Assembly: GCA_964397015.1 (NCBI GenBank)
Contig: CAYNHL010000003.1
Location: forward strand, 1-64,000
DNA from: MADRE2 sp964397015
GTDB lineage: Bacteria > Desulfobacterota > Desulfobacteria > Desulfobacterales > Desulfobacteraceae
Reading direction: 5' to 3'
Length of the DNA stretch: 64,000 nt
Numbering within the stretch: the stretch's first letter is position 1; each line of letters begins with the position of its first letter. Below are positions 18,905-27,138 of the stretch, one piece after another. The notes under the pieces were generated by a model that ran no database searches, was not told the DNA's origin, and saw only the letters and a program-made list of their open reading frames with translations. The translations under genes were made by a program, and so were the position numbers.

Positions 18905-19630
18905 GGTTTCTTCCTTTCGCGCCCGGTATCATGGACGCTATTTAAAAATTCTTGAAATCATCCTCGTCATCAAACGGGATGACCTGGTCAGGCTGCACTT
19001 CTCCTGTGCGCTTTGCAAGCAGTTTGCTTTTGCCGCCTACAGGGTTCTTTTTTGCCGGTGCGCTGACGGCAGGCACATGAGGTCTGTGATGGCTTTGTGC
19101 CTGGTCCCGTTTTCCTGTCACAAGCATGACAAGGTCTGTGACATAATCTTTGAGCTGTTCGGCCTGCGCGTTCATCTCTTCGGATGCGGATGCTGATTCC
19201 TCCGCATTGGCAGCGTTCTGCTGCACCACCTTGTCCATTTCCGTTATGGCGATGTTCACCTGGTCGATACCGTTTGACTGTTCTTTAGATGCTTCGGAGA
19301 TCTCCGCGATCAATGCTCCTACCTTGGCTGAACTGTCCACCACCTGGCTGAAAGCATCGTTTGTGACAGATACCAGCTGGGAACCGTCATTGACTTTTTT
19401 CACGGTGCCCTCGATGAGCTCGGCTGTATTTTTGGCAGCTTCGGCAGCCCGCATGGCAAGGTTTCTAACCTCGTCGGCCACAACGGCGAATCCTGCACCG
19501 GCTTCGCCGGCCCGTGCCGCCTCGACAGCGGCATTCAGCGCCAGCAGGTTGGTCTGGAAGGCGATCTCGTCAATGGTCTTGATGATCTTGGATGTTTCTT
19601 CGCTGGCCTTTGAAATATCGGACATTGAAC
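17395..19630. repeat. Direct DNA repeat between the signalling domains of two adjacent MCP genes
   Basis: The region 17400-17600 matches 19420-19620 almost base for base at a constant offset of 2020, including an identical stretch of about 40 bases beginning near 17406 and 19426. The flanking sensor-coding DNA is unrelated. This indicates tandem duplication with sensor replacement, or recent gene conversion of the signalling tip. Confidence 0.8.
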
Positions 19631-21272
19631 GGGTCAGCTTGTCCATGGATTCATTGGCAGTGGTCACAACATGGTTGGCATCTTTCATCAACCCGTCGGC
19701 AGTGCCTGCATTTTCAGCGTTCTTCTTGGTCATGGAGGACATTTCTTCCATGGAGGACGATGTCTCTTCAATCGAGGCGGCCTGTTCCGATGCTCCTTCA
19801 GCCATGGCCTGGCTTGAAGCCGAAACCTGTCCGGAGGCGGATGCCACCTGGTTGGAACCGTCGTTCAAACCGGAAATAATGAGATTGATGGGCCGGGTAA
19901 TGCTCCGGGTGATGGTAAACGCCGCAATCACTCCAACCGCCAGAGCTGCAATCAGGCCGATGATCATAACAGTAGAGGCTGCGGAAAGGGATGATACCGC
20001 CTCCTTGGCGATCCTGTCCGTTGCCGCCATGCCGGCATCTGCCGTTTCTTTGCAGGCATCGATAACCGCCTGGCCGGCCGTTCCTCTTTTGTCACTCAGG
20101 TCCTGCAAAAGAAGCCAGTCTTCAAGGAAAGCGGCCATGGCGTTTTTGTACGCGTTGCCCGCCTCATTTACCAGCTCGATCCGCCTCAGGTCTTCAGGCA
20201 GGCGGGTGATCTGTTTCAAGCTTTCAAAAACGGTTTCAAGTTTTGAAAAATTTGTTGCCGCCGCTTCCATGACTGCGGGGCTGCGCAGGGCCTGGGACCT
20301 GAAAGCCCCGACCCGGGCTGCATTTCCAAGGTCTATGATATCGTTGACAAGAGTGATCTTGGTCTGCCTTTCGATCATATCTACTGTCAATTGATCCTGC
20401 TGGCTCTTTAAAAATTCATCACAGTTCTTGACATACATTTCTGCTTGTTTGTCCATCTGGTCCCTGAAGTCATTTAAAATATAAAGACCGGAACCTTTTT
20501 TATATTCAGTGAGAAATCCGCTCATGGCTTTTTTATAATTTGCTGCTGCAGACTCAATGTTGTCGATGAATGCGATATCTTCAGCCTGGCTGGTTATTTT
20601 CCTGATTTCTGCAGTCAGGGCAGGTGCCTTGCCGATAGTCTCGATAGCTGTATCCATCATGTCTGTATTACCCAGCGCCTGGGATTTGAAATTGAGCACC
20701 CGTGCATTTGATCCGATTTCCACAAGTCCGCTGACAATCCGTATCTTTTCCTGGCGCTCTGCTAAGTCTTTTTTGAACTGCTCGTTCTGGCCGGCCAGAA
20801 ATTCGTTGCTGTTTGTCATGTATGTCTCTGCAGCGGTGTCCAGGTTATTTCGTTGTTCTTCAAGCCTTGCGTTTGCATCAACGGTCTGCTGGACAAGGGC
20901 CCTGTATTCGTCCACCGCACGGGTGGCAGTCTCCAGCTGCCCCTTGAGCATTTTCAGGTTGGGTGAATTTTCCTCGAGCTTTCTTGCTTTTTCAAGGGCG
21001 GCTTCAACAGCCTGAAGTTCCTTCATCCCCGCCTCGTAAAAAGATACATCTTCGGTGAATCCATATCCGCGCATCTCGTACATGACACGGTTGGAAGCCC
21101 CTCGAAGTTCCACCGCTACATCAACTTCCGGAACATACTCGTTTGCCAGCATGGCGCTCTGGGTTTCGACCCCGCCCATGCGGACAATGGCCATAAGACC
21201 AAGCGCCCCGGCAATAATGATCAAAAGAGAAAATCCCAATGCTATTTTCAGTCCCAGACTCAGATTTTTCAT
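18942..21272 (-). CDS. Methyl-accepting chemotaxis protein with helical bimodular-like sensor
   Basis: About 776 residues. TM1 is near residues 10-30. The very long periplasmic region (about 35-430) is helical and internally repetitive: [19 protein letters not shown] and [19 protein letters not shown] are two copies of one unit, as in helical bimodular (HBM) ligand domains. TM2 is near 440-460, then HAMP and the signalling hairpin. It ends [13 protein letters not shown], matching the tail of the downstream MCP. I choose the ATG at 21272 because GGAG lies six bases before it; the ATG at 21284 lacks a site. Ligand unknown. Confidence 0.92.
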   Translation of the reverse strand: MKNLSLGLKIALGFSLLIIIAGALGLMAIVRMGGVETQSAMLANEYVPEVDVAVELRGASNRVMYEMRGYGFTEDVSFYEAGMKELQAVEAALEKARKLEENSPNLKMLKGQLETATRAVDEYRALVQQTVDANARLEEQRNNLDTAAETYMTNSNEFLAGQNEQFKKDLAERQEKIRIVSGLVEIGSNARVLNFKSQALGNTDMMDTAIETIGKAPALTAEIRKITSQAEDIAFIDNIESAAANYKKAMSGFLTEYKKGSGLYILNDFRDQMDKQAEMYVKNCDEFLKSQQDQLTVDMIERQTKITLVNDIIDLGNAARVGAFRSQALRSPAVMEAAATNFSKLETVFESLKQITRLPEDLRRIELVNEAGNAYKNAMAAFLEDWLLLQDLSDKRGTAGQAVIDACKETADAGMAATDRIAKEAVSSLSAASTVMIIGLIAALAVGVIAAFTITRSITRPINLIISGLNDGSNQVASASGQVSASSQAMAEGASEQAASIEETSSSMEEMSSMTKKNAENAGTADGLMKDANHVVTTANESMDKLTRSMSDISKASEETSKIIKTIDEIAFQTNLLALNAAVEAARAGEAGAGFAVVADEVRNLAMRAAEAAKNTAELIEGTVKKVNDGSQLVSVTNDAFSQVVDSSAKVGALIAEISEASKEQSNGIDQVNIAITEMDKVVQQNAANAEESASASEEMNAQAEQLKDYVTDLVMLVTGKRDQAQSHHRPHVPAVSAPAKKNPVGGKSKLLAKRTGEVQPDQVIPFDDEDDFKNF

Positions 21273-21366
21273 TAGTCGCTCCATTTTAACAGGGTTGTTT
21301 TTGTCAATAAGTTGGTGATGATCAAGTAAAGGTAACAGTTGCTAAAGGTAATAGTTTAAAACCTGG

Positions 21367-21879
21367 CTACAGGGTTTTTTCCAGAACCTGTATCTCTTTT
21401 GCGCTCAGGACCTTGTCAATATCGAGAAGAATTTTTACGCTGCTGTCTATCTTGGCCATGCCCAGGATATAATCCGTGTTTACGCTGGTTCCGAAAGACG
21501 GGGCGTTTTCGATTTCCTCCTGCCTGATATTGAGAACCTCGGACACGGAATCCACAACTATGCCGATCTGGATTGTCATGTCCTGAGAATCGATCTCGAC
21601 CACCACGATGCAGGTCCGGTCGGTATAGTCAATGGCGGCCATGCCGAATTTCAATCTCAGGTCGATGACCGGGATAACCTTTCCTCTGAGGTTGATGACA
21701 CCTTTGACAAAATCCGGGGTTCGCGGGACAGATGTGATGGCCATCATCCCGATGATTTCCTTGACCTTTAGAATACCTATGCCGTACTCTTCCCGGTCCA
21801 GGGTAAAGGTCAGGTATTTGCCTGTCTTAAGAGTAGTGGACTGGACAGCCTGATTCAGTGTATCAGTGACGTCGGCCAT
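21367..21879 (-). CDS. cheW: CheW coupling protein
   Basis: 170-residue CheW (one SH3-like doublet) that links MCPs to CheA. Landmarks are YLTFTLDREEYGIGILKVKEIIG, VPRTPDFVKGVINLRGKVIPVIDLR and ILLDIDKVL. The ATG at 21879 follows AAAGGAG by seven bases; the 23-residue upstream extension of the frame is not supported. It is the first chemotaxis gene of the locus and has its own -24/-12-like site about 140 bases upstream. Confidence 0.95.
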   Translation of the reverse strand: MADVTDTLNQAVQSTTLKTGKYLTFTLDREEYGIGILKVKEIIGMMAITSVPRTPDFVKGVINLRGKVIPVIDLRLKFGMAAIDYTDRTCIVVVEIDSQDMTIQIGIVVDSVSEVLNIRQEEIENAPSFGTSVNTDYILGMAKIDSSVKILLDIDKVLSAKEIQVLEKTL

Positions 21880-22020
21880 TTTTTTCTCCTTTCTTTTTAT
21901 ATCTAAACGGTAATGAATGACAGCCGCAAGGGCGGATGACACGATCATTTTCCTCAGTCTTTTTCACGATCTTTGTTTTTCAAGTCGAGGTCCATTTTTA
22001 TCCAAAGTCAGTTCAAGTCA

Positions 22021-22037
22021 ATCCAAGATCCGTGCCA
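22021..22037 (-). promoter_or_regulatory. Sigma-54-like -24/-12 site upstream of cheW
   Basis: On the minus strand the 17-mer TGGCACGGATCTTGGAT has a perfect -24 TGGCAC and a -12 TTGG, one base from TTGC, with GG and GG ten apart. An identical 17-mer occurs at 22647-22663 before the neighbouring gene. It lies about 140 bases before the cheW start, downstream of a sigma-54 activator gene. Confidence 0.5.
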
Positions 22038-22161
22038 TGATAAGCTGGACAAGACAGGTAGTTGTTTATTTAATTAAACCAAATAGTTGTATTTTGCATC
22101 TCTTTGCCATGGTCTTGAAAATAAGATTTTGTCTTGATTTTCAGACAAAAGCGTCTTGATA

Positions 22162-22536
22162 TCAAGACTCGTATTTGAGGATCATGGACAAGAGCATCTC
22201 CTGCAGAGGCGGCCATTCGTCATCCATACAGCAGATATGCCGGGGACACAGGCGGGTCGCTTCGGCAATGGTGTCTTTGTCCCGGTTCGGCAGGATCAGC
22301 AGTACAGGGATGTCTTTTAAAAGATCCCGTGTTTTTGACAACTCTGTGAGTTCTTTTTTCTCTGCCGCCAGAATAACGGCCATGACCCTGTCCGTATGAA
22401 ACCTGCGCAGGGCCTCTGAAAGCTGCCGGACAGACCTGAGCACATCAAGGCGCCGGGCAGGAACGATGGATTCAATGATTGAAAGAATCTTCTCGTAATC
22501 CGTATCGGTTTTTTGGGAAAAATAATATAAAGTCAT
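22162..22536 (-). CDS. Degenerate (pseudo-)receiver protein A
   Basis: 124 residues with the length and alternating strand-helix pattern of a CheY-like receiver (TLYYFSQ, RVMAVILA, VLLILPNR as beta strands) but none of its catalytic residues: no acidic pair after strand 1, no phospho-acceptor Asp after strand 3 (VILAAEKK), and no Lys after strand 5. It cannot be a normal phosphorylated regulator. It lies between a sigma-54 activator and cheW, with -24/-12-like sites on both sides. A similar protein occurs at 40828-41208 in the same context. Function unknown. Confidence 0.75.
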   Translation of the reverse strand: MTLYYFSQKTDTDYEKILSIIESIVPARRLDVLRSVRQLSEALRRFHTDRVMAVILAAEKKELTELSKTRDLLKDIPVLLILPNRDKDTIAEATRLCPRHICCMDDEWPPLQEMLLSMILKYES

Positions 22537-22646
22537 GGCCCTGTGTTTCTTGTATTTAGGGTGCAGTCTGCCGGGGCACAGCAGGTATGGCTGCCGCAGA
22601 TAGAATCTTCTTGTCCCGGTTTTGTCAAAGTCTTGTTTTAAGGCTT

Positions 22647-22663
22647 ATCCAAGATCCGTGCCA
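22647..22663 (-). promoter_or_regulatory. Sigma-54-like -24/-12 site upstream of pseudo-receiver A
   Basis: Minus-strand TGGCACGGATCTTGGAT, identical over 17 bases to the site before cheW, in the gap directly after the sigma-54 activator gene and about 110 bases before the pseudo-receiver start. The -12 element has GG where GC is usual. Confidence 0.5.
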
Positions 22664-22673
22664 GCTGTAATTT

Positions 22674-24110
22674 TCAGGATGTGCGGGAAAGGTTGTATTT
22701 TTTCAGCCGTGCATACACCATGGCCCTTGACAGGCCGCAGATCCGGCACATGGATTTGATATCCCCGCCGGTGGCGGTTAAAAGGTGGGTAAAATAGTCT
22801 TTTTCACACTTTTCGATCATATCTTTCAGCAGGGGAACAGGAGCGCCGGGTTCCACACGGGGCGCAGCAAATTTCCCCGAAACCTTGTCTGTTGATGCAA
22901 CAGGAGAAGGAGTTTTTTCAAAAGCCCCCCTGGCAAGGGCAATCCGGACCTGCCGGGGCAGGTGCAGGGGAAACAGCATGGGCTCAGCCTGGGCCATGGC
23001 AATGGCGCTGTCCAGCGCATGGACCAGTTCCCGTGTGTTGCCCGGCCAGCTGTAGGCCTGAAGAGCTTCCATGAAATCCGGGGAAAATCCTTTGACCGGA
23101 AGGGTGTACTTGTTACAGAGCCGTTCAATATAATGAAGGGCCTGCGCCTTGATATCGGATTTGCGGTTTTTCAGCGCCGGCAGTTCGAGGTTGACAGCTT
23201 TAAGGCGGAACAATAAATCAGGGCGAAAACTGTTTTGTGCGGCCATGGTATCCAGGTCCTTGTTGGTGGCGGCAATAAGCCTGAAATTGCTGTGAATTTC
23301 TTTTTTCCCACCCACAGGGCGGAACCTTCGTTCCTGGAGTACACGCAAAAAGGATGACTGGGCCGTTTGCGGAAGATCGCCGATTTCATCCAGGAAAAGG
23401 GTCCCCCCGTCGGCCAGCTGGACGATACCGGCCTGTTCTTTTGCCGCACCGGTAAAGGCCCCTTTCACATGGCCGAACAGCATGCTTTCCACAAGGGTTT
23501 CTGTCATGATGCCGCAATCCACCACGACGAAATTGGCATTGTGGCGATGGCTGTTCTCATGGATTGCCCTTGCGAACAGTTCTTTTCCTGTCCCTGTTTC
23601 TCCCTGGATCAGGACATTGGCATCGGTGTTTGCGGCCCTGGCGGCGATTGACAGGGCGGCCTGGATTTCGCGGCTGTCACCGATAATATCTTTGCGTTTC
23701 ATCATTACAGGCGTTCCGGCCTGGGATTTTTCCTCCCTGTACTGGAGTGCCCGGATCATCTGCAAAGAAATTTTCTGTAATGACAAAGGTTTTTCAAGAT
23801 AATCCCATGCCCCGTTCCGGATTGCCTGTTCAGCTCCTTCAGGATCGGCAAACCCTGTCATCACGATAACGATGGGTGGATCCGAAAGGGTCTGGACATC
23901 GGATAAAAAGTTCAAACCGCTGCCGTCCGGCAGCTGGACATCGAGAAACAGCAGGTCAAAGGTCTTTGTGGACAGCAGCTCATATCCCTGTTTCAAATCA
24001 GAGCTGGCAGACACCTGGTGCCCCATGGATTCAAACAGGCTTGTCAGGGTATATACAATACCGCTGTCATCGTCTATGACAAGGATGTCTGCCGGGGACA
24101 TGTCTGTCAA
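22674..24110 (-). CDS. Sigma-54-dependent NtrC-family response regulator
   Basis: 478 residues: receiver (ILVIDDDSGIVYTL, phospho-acceptor in LLFLDVQLPDGSG), AAA+ domain (Walker A GETGTGKE, the sigma-54 loop FTGA in GAFTGAAKEQ, Walker B TLFLDEIGDL, sensor II region WPGNTREL), and a C-terminal Fis-type helix-turn-helix (DIKSMCRICGLSRAMVYARLKKY). It would open sigma-54 promoters when phosphorylated by the overlapping kinase gene (four-base overlap). The -24/-12-like sites immediately downstream are natural targets. Confidence 0.94.
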   Translation of the reverse strand: MTDMSPADILVIDDDSGIVYTLTSLFESMGHQVSASSDLKQGYELLSTKTFDLLFLDVQLPDGSGLNFLSDVQTLSDPPIVIVMTGFADPEGAEQAIRNGAWDYLEKPLSLQKISLQMIRALQYREEKSQAGTPVMMKRKDIIGDSREIQAALSIAARAANTDANVLIQGETGTGKELFARAIHENSHRHNANFVVVDCGIMTETLVESMLFGHVKGAFTGAAKEQAGIVQLADGGTLFLDEIGDLPQTAQSSFLRVLQERRFRPVGGKKEIHSNFRLIAATNKDLDTMAAQNSFRPDLLFRLKAVNLELPALKNRKSDIKAQALHYIERLCNKYTLPVKGFSPDFMEALQAYSWPGNTRELVHALDSAIAMAQAEPMLFPLHLPRQVRIALARGAFEKTPSPVASTDKVSGKFAAPRVEPGAPVPLLKDMIEKCEKDYFTHLLTATGGDIKSMCRICGLSRAMVYARLKKYNLSRTS

Positions 24111-25681
24111 TTGAGCACTTCCTGTATGGTTTCGAGCAGCCGGCCCTTTGAAACCGGTTTGTGGAGCAGCTTTATGATACCGGACACGGTAAGTTCATCC
24201 GGGGTCATCTTTTTTTCATGGCCGGTCATCAGGACAATTGGAATGTCCGGCCTGATCTTGATGAATTTTCTGGCAAGATCCAAACCGGTCATGTCCGGCA
24301 TGGTCATGTCCGTAATGACCAGGTCATACCGGTCCGGCTGGTGATAGAACGATTCGAGTGCCGCAGGACTTTCAAAAAAAGAGGTTACATGATATCCGTT
24401 TCGTTCCAGCATTAGTTTGAGGGTCCTGGTAATGGCTGTTTCATCGTCAATTACCATGATGGTTTCACTGCCGTTGACGACAGCTGGAATGTCCTCGTCT
24501 TTTTCCGATTGCGTCTCGCATTTAACCATGGGCATGAATACCGTAAAGGTGCTGCCCTTGCCCGGTGTGCTGTCCACTAGGATATCCCCGTTCAGGGTGG
24601 CGATCAGTCCCTTGACAATAGAAAGACCAAGTCCTGTTCCCTTTTGTTTCTCCTTGGTCGTAAAATAGGGATTGAAAATATCTTGGACAACATCGGGATG
24701 CATGCCGATACCGGTATCGGTAACTGTCAAACAGGCATAATGCCCGGGTTCAAGGGTAGGAGAGGGTGTATCTTCAGGTTCCAGGGTGACTGGTGAAAGG
24801 CTGATGGTCAAAAAACCGCCGGTTTCTTCCATGGCATGGAAAGCGTTGACGATCAGGTTGAGCATTATCTGGTGAATCTGTGCAGGATCAGCCTGTACAG
24901 GTCCGCAGTCCCTGGATATCTTCTGCACAATCCGGATAGTGGACGGCAGCGTGGCTTTGGACAGCTTGATTATTTCCTTGATCAATGACTGGATATCCAC
25001 CGGTACCCGGGTGTTGGAATAGCTCTGGCGGCTGATGGTCAGAATCTGCCTGACCAGGTCCTTGGCCCGGTTGGCGGCCTTGTGGATTTCCTTCAGGTGC
25101 AAAGCGCCTTCAGGTACGACCATGTCGCTTTCCATCAGAAGTTCGGTCAATCCCATGATGGGAAAGAGTATGTTGTTGAAATCATGGGCCACGCCTCCGG
25201 CCAGGATTCCTATGGCTTCAAGTTTCTGGGCCTGGAGGAGTTCGGACTCCATGCGCTTTTTGTCAGTCAGATCTTCAATGATACAGGTTGTGCCCTGAAA
25301 TCTGCCGGATGCATCGAGCAGCGGGGAGGCATGCATGACCACGGTTTTCTTTTTTTTATCAGGATGCCGGATTATGCAGTTGATCCCGGACACAGGTTTC
25401 AGGGAGTTTTTGACTGCATTGAACGGCAGCTCTTTTTCCGGAAAGGGCCGGTCGTCAAGCGTGGTTATCTCAAGGTTTGTTTCTTTGGTAAATGACGGAA
25501 GGGGGCTGTTTGTTTCAATACCCAGGATTTTTCGTGCTGCGGCATTTGCCTGTATGATATTTCCGGACATGTCTGTTCTGGTTATCCCGACCGGGCAAAG
25601 GTGCATGACCTGGTCAATAAATTCATTTTCCGGGAATTCATTTTCCGGTTCTATCTGTGTATCGCTGGTATCTGTATTCAT
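24107..25681 (-). CDS. PAS sensor histidine kinase with C-terminal receiver
   Basis: About 524 residues, no membrane segments. PAS domain about residues 25-145; HisKA with H-box ILAGGVAHDFNNILFP; ATPase with NLIVNAFHAM, DTGIGM and GTGLGLSIV; C-terminal receiver (IMVIDDETAITRTL, phospho-acceptor in LVITDMTMPDMTG, LHKPVSK). The ATG at 25681 is chosen; the frame continues to a TTG at 25759 without support. It overlaps the sigma-54 regulator by four bases and is its likely kinase. Cytoplasmic signal unknown. Confidence 0.9.
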   Translation of the reverse strand: MNTDTSDTQIEPENEFPENEFIDQVMHLCPVGITRTDMSGNIIQANAAARKILGIETNSPLPSFTKETNLEITTLDDRPFPEKELPFNAVKNSLKPVSGINCIIRHPDKKKKTVVMHASPLLDASGRFQGTTCIIEDLTDKKRMESELLQAQKLEAIGILAGGVAHDFNNILFPIMGLTELLMESDMVVPEGALHLKEIHKAANRAKDLVRQILTISRQSYSNTRVPVDIQSLIKEIIKLSKATLPSTIRIVQKISRDCGPVQADPAQIHQIMLNLIVNAFHAMEETGGFLTISLSPVTLEPEDTPSPTLEPGHYACLTVTDTGIGMHPDVVQDIFNPYFTTKEKQKGTGLGLSIVKGLIATLNGDILVDSTPGKGSTFTVFMPMVKCETQSEKDEDIPAVVNGSETIMVIDDETAITRTLKLMLERNGYHVTSFFESPAALESFYHQPDRYDLVITDMTMPDMTGLDLARKFIKIRPDIPIVLMTGHEKKMTPDELTVSGIIKLLHKPVSKGRLLETIQEVLN

Positions 25682-26028
25682 CGCGTCATTACCGGTACAT
25701 AAAACGCCGGCCCGTCGCCCCCGAATCCTTGATGCAAAGACCTGGTGCCGTTTGGTCAATACCGGTCCGCATGTATATTTTCGTTTATGTTAAAGATACA
25801 GAACGCGATAATTATGATGGGTTCGCAAAGAGAAGTCAATAAAAAAAATACAAGGCAACCAGGGCAGTCGCATGTAAAATTTTTACAGGGGGAGTTTTGT
25901 TGCCTCTGTCCTAATAAAACTGCCGCGGCCGTGTTACAGTGGCACCCTGGAATCCTCACAGGGTGTCACCGGAACACAACGGCATTTGTCAAAGGGGCTG
26001 GTGATCACTTTTTACGGATCATGTCCGT
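25682..26028. other. Intergenic region of 347 bases
   Basis: No supported gene. It contains a perfect hairpin at 25940-25968 (arms TGGCACCCTG and its wobble-tolerant complement) and a longer minus-strand terminator-like structure at 25841-25904. An open frame on the minus strand at 25756-25959 has no ribosome site or recognisable product. Confidence 0.6.
25841..25904 (-). terminator. Terminator-like structure after the DUF4168 genes
   Basis: Read on the minus strand, GGCAAC (25904-25899) pairs with GTTGCC (25859-25854) around a loop holding a second hairpin near 25872-25887, and an eight-T run follows at 25848-25841. The long loop lowers confidence. Confidence 0.4.
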
Positions 26029-26469
26029 CTAAGGTGCTTCCATGACCAGGTTCTGGAATCGCTCGTTTAATTCATTGTTTATCCTGGTCTGGCTCATAAT
26101 GCTGTTATAGGTATCAAAGTCCAGTCCCGCAGATTCAATCGCCTCGGCCATTTTCAGGTTGGCCTCCTGCTGCAGTTGCTGTTTTTCGTCGGCATCCAGG
26201 GGCTGCTGGATGTCCTGCTGAAGCTTGCGGTTGATTTCCTGGATCTGGTTATAAGCAACAGCCGCTTTTTTCAGTTGGGCCTCACCGATTGGAGGCGGAG
26301 TTTCAGGTGTTTGCGGGAGCCCTGGCATAGATTCCTCCTGCGTGGGCGGCGGGGTCGGCACTGTCATGTCCTGACCGTCGCCGTTCTGGCTGGAGTCACA
26401 TCCTGCCAGGACAAGGCCTGCAAAGAAAATGAGCATTACAGCGCAGCGCGCTGCAGATAAGGGATTCAT
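26029..26469 (-). CDS. DUF4168 family lipoprotein
   Basis: 146 residues. A signal peptide ends in the lipobox LVLAGC, so the mature protein is lipid-anchored. A Pro/Thr-rich linker (residues 35-60) precedes a DUF4168-like helical domain (residues 65-146) with AYNQIQEINRKLQQDI and LDFDTYNSIMSQTR. It is a paralogue of the next gene upstream (LDVETYNRIIAQVQ at the same place). Family function is unknown. The gene is 27 bases downstream of its paralogue and probably shares its promoter. Confidence 0.8.
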   Translation of the reverse strand: MNPLSAARCAVMLIFFAGLVLAGCDSSQNGDGQDMTVPTPPPTQEESMPGLPQTPETPPPIGEAQLKKAAVAYNQIQEINRKLQQDIQQPLDADEKQQLQQEANLKMAEAIESAGLDFDTYNSIMSQTRINNELNERFQNLVMEAP

Positions 26470-26496
26470 TGTCGATCCTTTCTTTTGTCTTTTATT

Positions 26497-26901
26497 TTAC
26501 TGCATGGTCTGAACTTTTTCCATAAACCGTTTGCGTGTGCTGTCATCGGATTGAACCTGGGCAATGATGCGGTTGTATGTTTCCACATCAAGGCCGATAT
26601 TCTCGACCGCCGTGACCATTTTTTTGTTTGCCTGGTTCTGAAGTTCCAGTCTTTTGTCCTGGCTTTCGACATCCTGGATGTCCTGCTGGAATTCCTGGCT
26701 TATCTGGACCACGGTAGAGTAGGCCGAGGCAGCTCTTTCAAGCTCTACATCGCTGAAATCCTGCTGTGCTCCGGGAGCGCCTTCAGCCTCCTGGCCTGAA
26801 CCTGCATCCTGTGCCATGGCCGGAACGTTCATGATCAGTAAAAAAACGGCAACTGCTACAGTGGCTGCCAAAGATAATGATTTGAAATACGCGGTGTGCA
26901 T
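26497..26901 (-). CDS. DUF4168 family exported protein
   Basis: 134 residues with a cleavable signal peptide (hydrophobic residues 10-30 ending PAMAQ) and a DUF4168 domain over about residues 48-134. No Cys lipobox, so periplasmic rather than anchored, unlike its paralogue. A good ribosome site (AAAGGAG) precedes the ATG at 26901. It diverges from a kinase/sigma-54-regulator pair and has a -24/-12 promoter-like site about 84 bases upstream, so regulation by that pair is likely. Role unknown; an envelope-stress function is a guess. Confidence 0.8.
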   Translation of the reverse strand: MHTAYFKSLSLAATVAVAVFLLIMNVPAMAQDAGSGQEAEGAPGAQQDFSDVELERAASAYSTVVQISQEFQQDIQDVESQDKRLELQNQANKKMVTAVENIGLDVETYNRIIAQVQSDDSTRKRFMEKVQTMQ

Positions 26902-26984
26902 TGTTTCTCCTTTCGTTGTTGCATTTGTGCCGACATTTGTGCATCGGCTGTTTTAACCTTGTGTTCAACTTGACAACATAATAG

Positions 26985-27000
26985 AGCAGGGTTTGTGCCA
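26985..27000 (-). promoter_or_regulatory. Sigma-54 promoter before the DUF4168 genes
   Basis: Minus-strand TGGCACAAACCCTGCT: perfect -24 TGGCAC, -12 CTGCT, and the invariant GG-N10-GC spacing. It points toward the DUF4168 gene, whose start is about 84 bases away, and sits opposite a sigma-54 activator operon. Confidence 0.65.
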
Positions 27001-27099
27001 GAAAGTTTTAATGACTGATTATTCTTCTATATATTTGAATTTAAAGAGAAAATTTTTTTGCAGACCCTGTTTCCAGCCCGGCGGGGTGTTGTATCTAAA

Positions 27100-27126
27100 T
27101 GACACATGTGCTAAATATGTGTGTCA
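27100..27126. promoter_or_regulatory. Imperfect palindrome, candidate activator-binding site
   Basis: TGACACAT at the left and ATGTGTGTCA at the right form an inverted repeat immediately upstream of the kinase ribosome site. Its centre is roughly 140 bases upstream of the start expected from the divergent -24/-12 site, the usual distance for an NtrC-type enhancer, and it could also mediate autoregulation. Confidence 0.45.
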
Positions 27127-27138
27127 AAAGGAGGATCG

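Noticed and set aside
25756..25959. Minus-strand open frame of 67 codons upstream of the PAS kinase
   Set aside because: No ribosome site, no recognisable domain, and it lies over terminator-like hairpins.
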